64,000 bases of DNA from Haplomitrium mnioides. Taxonomy: Eukaryota; Marchantiophyta; Haplomitriopsida; Calobryales. A program made the translations under genes and the position numbers. Shown in pieces: positions 58,123-64,000 of this stretch. Location of the stretch: contig JBNGIS010028185.1 of the NCBI GenBank assembly GCA_049999725.1, positions 1 to 64,000 on the forward strand, written 5' to 3'. Position 1 is the stretch's first letter. Each line of letters opens with the position of its first letter. The notes below the pieces were generated by a model. The model searched no databases and was not told where the DNA came from. It was given only the letters and a program-made list of their open reading frames with translations.

Positions 58123-59474
58123 TGTCACGCCCCTCTCTCCTGGCTTAACTCAGATAGAGCTTATTCCAACAAAAGATGCACGACACGATTCAACAAGGCC
58201 TTTTATGAGACAGCCCCGGTCCTTGTTTTATCTCTTGCACGCACTTAATGGCCATGAGCTTCTTGGCAGCGCGATAACTTCACACCAAATCCACACTCCG
58301 CAATCCTCTCTTTCTCTCCACACACACCCAAAAGCCAAAATAGGACCTGCTCAGATCTTGTCACTCATTCTTACATTGAAGTTGTTTGCAATCATTCACA
58401 TCTCTGCCATTTCAGAGGGAAAGGTACATATAGGACTACACCTACTAACTCAATGCAAACTTTGAGTTGAATCTACATAGGGCCAGCAACTCCATCACAT
58501 GTACTTCCTTCTCTATAGATCTATAGAGTCTCTAACTCCTACTCAAAATTGTGCCTATGGCTATAGACGTATCTACACTATTTACTCGACAGAAGTGTAG
58601 AGTGCCATGGAGCAGCGACTTCCGATATCACCCGAATCTCCTCCATGCACTTCACACTTCAGCCCACCCACTCACGCATGCATTCACCAGCTAGTTTATA
58701 CCCTCCATCGTAGAGGGGCTTGGATTCACTTCCGCAAGCTTGGAAGAGGTCAGCTAAACTTCCATCTTTGGAAGCCAGTCCTCACGACTGCTAGATACAC
58801 TCCACTAGATCTCGATTGGGTCTTCTCCAAGAGTACGCGGGCACTAACGCAACCCCCTCTTGCCTTCAATCTCCTTTTGAAATGGTAATAGCAATACCTT
58901 TTGGATGCCACTGGGCGGAATCCCCTCCACAGTCATGACTCACGAGTCCAGACCGAATGCACATGCTTCTCCCTTTAGTAACGATCCACCTCTGATTGTT
59001 GGTACACCCTCTAGAATGGGTTCACCTGGATTGCCTAAGCCTCCTACTCAGCAATTCTTGGTGCCCCTCCAGTCCACCTCCACTCCTTTGGCCCCTGAAT
59101 GCAAGTCCACTTGCTTCACTCAACGGATTGCAGAGCACACTCCCCGTCCCTCGCTATCCTCTTGCACAAGAGCTTCATTCACACCTTCGATCTCCCTCTC
59201 AGCCTCTAGATTCACAATGTTCGTCACAATGCATCTGCGCACGCTTCGTTCCTCTCACTGCTCCTCCCCAGATTCAGAACTTGATCCCAATGTATGCGCC
59301 CTCATGATCCCATGTGCACTCCTTTTCTCCCATGTCTTCTCACGCTTCCCCACGGTGGTAGGTGGTAAGGTTGCTTCCCGTGGTGACACCTGTCCCGACT
59401 TGATCCAAAGTCAACGGTAGGTTTCGAGATTCTCCGAGGTCTGGTTCAAAGTTTCCCGTGGATAGGTGAGTCCA

Positions 59475-59745
59475 AAGAATCCCGCAGAACAAGGTCCAAA
59501 GGACCCTGCGAAATCAAATATGAAGAATCTCGTGGAACAAGGTCCGAAAGATCCTACGAAACCGAGTCTGAAGAATCCCGTATAGCAAGGTCCGAAGGAT
59601 CCCGTGGAACCAAGTCTGAAGAATCTCGTGGAACAAGGTCCGAAGGATCCTACGGAACTGAGTCCGAAAGATCCCACGGAGCCAAGTTCGAAGGATCTCG
59701 CGAAACAAGGTCTGAAGGATCCCGCGGAACCTAGTCCGTAAGCCC
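59475..59745 (-). repeat. Minisatellite, about 11 units of 24-25 bp, inside LTR K
   Basis: Units of the form GAATCCCGTGGAACAAGGTCCGAA repeat with substitutions. Because the unit is mostly 24 bp, long frames stay open on the reverse strand with an eight-residue period (GSVGSFGP-like). The frame is a product of the repeat, and no start or family supports a protein. Confidence 0.85.
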
Positions 59746-60501
59746 CCATCTTCAAACACAAAGTTGGACCGTCGTGCTAACATGCATCCGAAGTTGACCA
59801 CGGACCCGATCCGAAGGATTCCTCGGACAGGTGAGTCTGAAGAATCCCTCGGACTGCCGAGTACGAAGTTAACTTTTCCTCTGTAGGGCGCCATCCGACG
59901 CCATCTTTAAACTAGAAGTTGGACCGCTGCACTGACCTGGATCCAATGTTGACCAAAGAACTCTACTAATCCAAGTCCGATGAGCCCTACAGAACCAAGT
60001 CCGAAGAACTCCACGGACCACCGTTTGCCAATGTCTTCAAACAGAAAGTGCGCATGCCATGTTGACTTGGATCCACTTTTGACCAAAGAACTCCAATGAT
60101 CCGAGTCTAAAGAACTCTACGACTCAAGTCCAAAGGACTCCGCGGGCTGCCGTTCGCCGCCATCTTCAAACAAGAAGTTGGGTCACTGTCCGCCTCCATC
60201 TTCAAACAAGAAGTTGGACCGCCACGCTGACCTGCATCTAAAGTTGACCGCGGACTCAATCCAAAGGATTTCTTGGATAGGTGAGTCCAAAGAATCCCTC
60301 GGATTTCCAAGTCTGAAGTTGACTTTTCCTTCGTAGGCCACCGTCTCCCAACGTTTTCAAACAAGAACTTGGACCGTCGAGCTAACGTGCATCCAAAGTT
60401 GACCGCGGACCCGATGTAAAGGATTCTTCGGACAGGTGAGTCCGAAGAATCCCTCGGGCTACCGAGTCTGAAATTGACTTTTCCTCCGTAGGGTGCCGTC
60501 C
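59746..60501 (-). repeat. Tandem regulatory-like modules in LTR K
   Basis: Three imperfect modules (around 59750-59930, 60190-60350 and 60360-60501) each contain CTTCAAAC, AAGTTGGACCG, a CATCxxAAGTTGACC string, GGACAGGTGAGTC-like runs and TTTTCCTCCGTAGGG. TTGAC cores, the WRKY W-box core, recur many times. Related modules occur in G (28700-28860) and, shorter, in B (2081-2400 and 11281-11600). A role in transcription is inference. Confidence 0.7.
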
Positions 60502-61710
60502 TGTGAAGCTACTTGCTTCGCCGGTTTCTCCTTATGTGACTTTGATATTGAGTGCACATTTAAGATGAGAGGGGAATAGAAGTAAGATTGCACATATCAA
60601 AACTCAACAATTCCTAGAGAATGTACATAAAGAAGTACTCAATACAAAATCTCTTGCCCAATATCAAACTCTTTACTCCATAAATCTCTCAACACTCTCA
60701 TGCTCTCACCCTTTCTTGCTCTCTACAACTCCTCAATCTATTGGAAACCCCTCCTCAAGTGTTTGTCCTCCAATGAGTCTTCTTGGCAACTCCTCCAAGA
60801 GCTCCTCCAAGCGCTTCTCCAATGGTCTCTCCAAGAATAAACTTCCCAAGTGTGAAAATGAAAGTCTAAGCTCAAGCCACTCCAAGTCCCTTTTGCTCTC
60901 TCTTCTCCCTCCTTATATACTAGTCTAACTAATTACTACTAGTAAAACCTAGAGATTCTTTAACCCTAGGTAAAAGCTAGCATTTCAATTTTAAATTCGA
61001 AAGTATCTCCTAAAGTATCTTTGCCTTTTCTCAAGAAGCTTCTCATTTGGAGCTTTTCTCAAAAGTAGTTCTGAAGTAACTTTAACTTTTTCTTACTTTT
61101 CAAGAAGAAGCTTCTCATTTGGAGCTTTCTTTGACCAAACATCTGATCTAATCAGCTATTCACTTTTATTTGTGCCAAACTACAAAAGCTACTTTCATAT
61201 TTCGAGATTCCCTCAAAGAGCAAGTCAAAGATTAAAGTAGCTTTTCTTGTCTTTTCCACTTTTTAGTCCCTCTAGAAGATTCTCTCTAAAATCCTTGATA
61301 TTGATCCAAATTGCCTGTACTATACCTTGTTGGAAATCTTGTGAAATAAGCTTTGTATTTATATAATAATATTTGTATTTTATGTTAATAAAATACTCTT
61401 TGTTTTGAATTTTCTGCAGAGTTCTATTTTACCTTTGACCGGTTATAACTTCCGGTTTACAACAGATTTTTCACTTCTATAAATTGTCACTAATGACATT
61501 TGACATAAATTATTTACCTATGAAATATCAGATTTAACATGTATCCAATAAGAACACAATTAAGTCTGTACAGATTTTGCTAAAAACCGAAAAAACCATA
61601 TTTCCTCGAATGTCCTTGAAATCTTCCATATCTTTCCTCGAAATACCCCAACTACTATGCCATGAATTTTAAATATGGAAGAAGCAATGTATTTGTCTAA
61701 TTCCTTTACA
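60502..61710 (-). repeat. 3' LTR of element C
   Basis: 1209 bp. In element sense it starts TGTAAAG and ends CTTCACA. It aligns with 490-1702. The TATA motif is at 60912-60919. The first bases have lost the perfect inverted match seen in A (TGTGAAG has become TGTAAAG). Confidence 0.9.
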
Positions 61711-61726
61711 TTTCATCCCCTCCTAA
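61711..61726 (-). other. Polypurine tract of element C
   Basis: TTAGGAGGGGATGAAA on the reverse strand just before the LTR, nearly identical to that of A. It lies about 20 bases after the end of the integrase frame. Confidence 0.8.
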
Positions 61727-61730
61727 GGTT

Positions 61731-62975
61731 TCACTCCGTCCTTGGAGTGACGTCATCCTTATGTGCATAAAATGGTTTTAACTTGTTATAGTTCACTCGA
61801 TCAAAGGGCCTTCCGTTTAGTTCTGACAAATCAAATGTGTAATTGGAATACACTTTTTGTACAAAAAAAGTACCAAAGTACCTTCGTAGGAATTTCCTTT
61901 GCTTCCGTTTGTATCGAATTGTATCAAACACCATGACCCAATCTCCATGTCGAAACTCCATGGGCTTCCTTTTTCCTAATCACTTGTCATAGCTCTTCTT
62001 TTGTTGGGCTTGTGTTATTTGGATATTAGCTTCAGCCGTTGCTCGTACTTCTTCTAGCTCTATTAATTGTTGGCTGCGAGTTCGTCTAGCAATCTCCAAA
62101 TTGTCTCTCTTTTGTCTTTCCACGCTGGTGGCTCTAAAAGTAGGAAGATCAAACTCAATTGGCAAGACAAATTCCAGACCATATGTGAGGCAAAAAGGTG
62201 TATACCCTATTGAAGCCTTGCGAGTTGTTCGATACTCCCATAGAATTGCATGTAGCCGCTTATCCTACGTATGCTTTGTTCCTTCCAAATCTGTATCCTT
62301 CGCTAACATATTACATAAAGTAAAGTTAGTACGTTCTGCCAATCCATTTGCATTTGGCTTGTATGATGTGGTGATCCGTTGTTTGATGGAAAAATGATTT
62401 AGCATTGCTTGAGTAGCATCACTCACGAAAGGCAAACCTCGATCAGCTACGATCTCTAATGAGCATCCAAATTGTGTAATGACCCGCTCATACAAAAACC
62501 TTCCTACTTCGTCCTCCGTAGCTTTCTTTAAAGAACGAGCCTCCACCCACTTGCTCAAATAGTCACTCGCTACCACCACATATAAATTTCCTCTTGGCAT
62601 AGGATTTAATGGTCCAACAATATCAACTTCCCATTTTTGAAAAGGACCCAAAGGTGCAACCGGTTGCAAAGGAGAAGGATAAGTAGACTTCTTGGCAAAT
62701 GTTTGACATATATCACATGTCTTGCAAAACTCCAAGCAATCTTTAAACATACCTCGCCAATGGTACCCTCCATCTAAGATCTTGTACGTCATCACCTTCC
62801 TCACAAAATGACCACCACACACTCCATCATGGAACTCATGCATTAAATATTGGCCTTCTCTCTTACTCACCGCTCTTCGAAGAAGACCATCAGAGCCTTG
62901 GTGGAATAAGGCATTCTCTACAATAGAGTTTGGTCGACACTTACGTACAAATGCAGCCTTGTTGTGTTGCTTCAT
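61731..62975 (-). pseudogene. Integrase of element C
   Basis: The zinc-binding HEFHDGVCGGH...CDICQ motif, WEVDIVGPL with the first Asp, EIVADRGLPFVSD with the second, and NANGLAERTNFTL with the Glu are all present in the 236-codon frame 62265-62975. After a stop at 62265 the frame goes on through LPIEFDLPTFRATSVERQKR (62165) and after another stop to 61961-61731, ending RHGDWVMVFDTIRYKRKQRK and NYNKLKPFYAHKDD. The two stops are single-transition type. There is no chromodomain. Confidence 0.9.
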
Positions 62976-63074
62976 CCCCTACGGATATCTCCCTTCTAAT
63001 AAGTAATTGTAGACATCGTGGTACTCCTCTTGCATGACATTTATATTGAAGAGGTTCTCGTCGGGAAACTCCTC

Positions 63075-63473
63075 CTAAACCGCTTCATTACCAAGTTCAT
63101 CATAAGCTCGTGATAACATGTCAGCATTGAGATGCTTTCTCCCTCGTCTATCTTCAATAGTGTGGTCAAATTCAGCCAACAAAATTTTCCACCTATCAAT
63201 TCGTCCTTCGGCATTAGGCTTGTTGAAAGTATATTTCAAGGCCTTGTGATTTGTCACGATGGTAAACTTTCCTCCTAACAAATAGTGACAAAATTTTTTA
63301 ATTGCATAAATCACAGCCAAACCTTCTCTTTCAGTGACTAAGTAGTTCTTTTCGGCAGCTACCATTTGTCGACTGGAAAATGCAATAGGATGATCATGTC
63401 CCTCTTCATCCTTTTGACTCAAAGTGCATCCAAGAGCTATGTTTGAAGCATCTGTATACAAGAAGAAAGGCAC
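63075..63473 (-). pseudogene. RNase H of element C
   Basis: Open for 132 codons: LYTDASNIALGCTLSQKDEE, HDHPIAFSSRQMVAAEKNY, EREGLAVIYAIKKFCHYLLG, TNHKALKYTF, and a terminal RKHLNADMLSR. The order is normal for gypsy. The TNHK segment has Asn where many relatives have Asp (TDHK), which may matter for activity. Confidence 0.88.
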
Positions 63474-63476
63474 TCT

Positions 63477-64000
63477 CTAATTTGGTTTTACCAATACATA
63501 CGCACTTGTTACCACCTTCTTCAAATACTCAAAGGATACTTTGGCACCTTCATCACTGAAAATTGAAGAGTAGTCCACTGCTTTCTTCAAATAATGGCTT
63601 AAAGCCATTGCTTTGGTTGAAAAGTCCAAGATAAAATGACGATAATAGCCAACCATCCTTAAAAAAGACCTCAATTTGGTTATATTGATTGGAAAAGGAA
63701 GAGCTTGAATTTTGAGTATCTTTTCTGGGTCCACCGCCACCCCATCCTTTGAAATAATATGACCCAACAACACTCTTTGATGACACCCAAACTTGCGTTT
63801 CTCCGGATTCAAGGAAGCTTTTGCCGCATCCAACCTTTGTAGAATTTTCTCCATATGGTCGAAATGGTCTTTTTTACTCCCATAAACGCAAAAGTCATCA
63901 ATAAAATCTCTTACAAACTTTCCCAAGAAAGGCTCAAAGATTTTGTACATAAATCTTTGAAAAGTAGTTGGTGCATTAAACAAACCAAAAAGCATTACGC
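63477..64000 (-). pseudogene. Reverse transcriptase of element C, runs off the window
   Basis: The visible part begins at the LFGLFNAPTTFQRFM motif, then FIDD at about 63905-63894 in the RDFIDDFCVYGSKKDH segment, LLGHIISKDGVAVDPEKI and the thumb FLRMVGYYRHFILDF. It ends at a TAG (63479-63477) where relatives have Trp (KPNWRVPF-like), after which RNase H continues in the same frame. The N-terminal half lies beyond 64000. Confidence 0.9.

Larger units (their letters stand above)
58123..60501 (-). repeat. K, B-family LTR on the reverse strand, cut by element C
   Basis: On the reverse strand the end is GGAGAGAGGGGCGTGACA, matching the GAGAGGGG(T/C)GCAACA ends of D. The U3/R part aligns with G, including a GTATAAACTAGCTGG core near 58710. 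The left part of the LTR (in element sense) is missing because C starts at 60502. The base run ATGAT at 58118-58122 may be its target duplication. Whether K is solo or belongs to a full element cannot be seen. The 171-codon + strand frame at 58905-59420 is antisense and not shared with G. Confidence 0.8.
60502..64000 (-). mobile_element. Element C: Ty3/gypsy retrotransposon, 3' part, least decayed in the window
   Basis: Reverse-strand element entering from the right edge: RT, RNase H and integrase, polypurine tract and 3' LTR. Its LTR is that of element A. Only a handful of nonsense codons interrupt about 2.25 kb of coding sequence, without clear frameshifts, so it is relatively young. It lies inside LTR K, with CGTCC (60497-60501) as the candidate left copy of its target duplication. 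Confidence 0.9.

Noticed and set aside
58905-59420. 171-codon + strand frame, the longest near the right end
   Set aside because: It is antisense to the promoter part of LTR K; the related LTR G does not keep it open.
59411-59894. Reverse-strand frames of 116 and 126 codons with Gly/Ser/Phe repeats
   Set aside because: Generated by the 24-bp minisatellite in LTR K; two overlapping frames are open at once, as expected for a repeat with a unit divisible by three.
1-64000. CRISPR arrays, bacterial operons, rRNA or tRNA genes
   Set aside because: None found: repeats are LTR-derived, reading frames belong to retrotransposons, and no cloverleaf or ribosomal sequence was recognised by eye. A tRNA scan would settle small RNA genes.

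Overview
This window looks like plant nuclear DNA made almost entirely of old, nested LTR retrotransposons. I recognise no host gene, tRNA, rRNA, CRISPR array or bacterial feature. The plant origin rests on Ty3/gypsy and Ty1/copia polyproteins of plant type, a tRNA-Asp-type primer-binding site, LTRs up to 3.4-3.6 kb, and decay dominated by TGA/TAG/TAA codons one transition away from Arg, Gln or Trp codons, as expected for heavily methylated DNA. A large, repeat-rich genome (conifer-like) is plausible, but the species cannot be told from the sequence.

Layout on the + strand. Element A (1-1702): end of an internal region, then its 3' LTR (490-1702). A sits inside the 5' LTR of element B (remainder 1703-4096), a Ty3/gypsy element with decayed gag-PR-RT-RNase H-integrase (4283-9560) and an uninterrupted 3' LTR (9715-13308). 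Next, 13309-17274 has no recognisable retrotransposon domain but holds a 336-codon coiled-coil-like frame broken only by nine nonsense codons (14287-15294). Element D (17275-31424) is a related gypsy element that kept gag and protease but lost RT and integrase. Its 3' LTR is swollen by G, a 3.4-kb reverse-strand solo LTR (26117-29522) with a 5-bp target duplication, and by an unidentified insert. From 31425 to 54127 lie two inverted pieces of a D-type LTR (H1 and H2). H1 is split by a Ty1/copia element P (31491-51381), and P is split inside its RNase H by a complete reverse-strand gypsy element F (37690-50427, target duplication ATGAT). Beyond a D-type LTR segment (54131-55103), a + strand gypsy element E (about 55627-58122) is cut at its RT catalytic Asp-Asp by a reverse-strand B-family LTR, K (58123-60501). 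K is in turn cut by reverse-strand gypsy element C (60502 to the window end), whose LTR family is that of A.

Relative order read from the nesting: P is older than F; E is older than K, and K older than C; B is older than A; D is older than G. B, D, G and K share LTR modules and the TGTCA...ACA ends, and B and D also share coding homology, so they form one lineage whose LTRs change quickly by gain and loss of short tandem modules. No element has an uninterrupted polyprotein. C is the best preserved, and F keeps matching LTRs and its target duplication, so these two are probably the youngest. The points most worth checking are the frame-preserved coiled-coil ORF, the 61-bp hairpin in the P leader, the 24-bp minisatellite in K, the inverted H1/H2 pair, and the repeated insertion of the A/C family at almost the same distance from the end of B-family LTRs.
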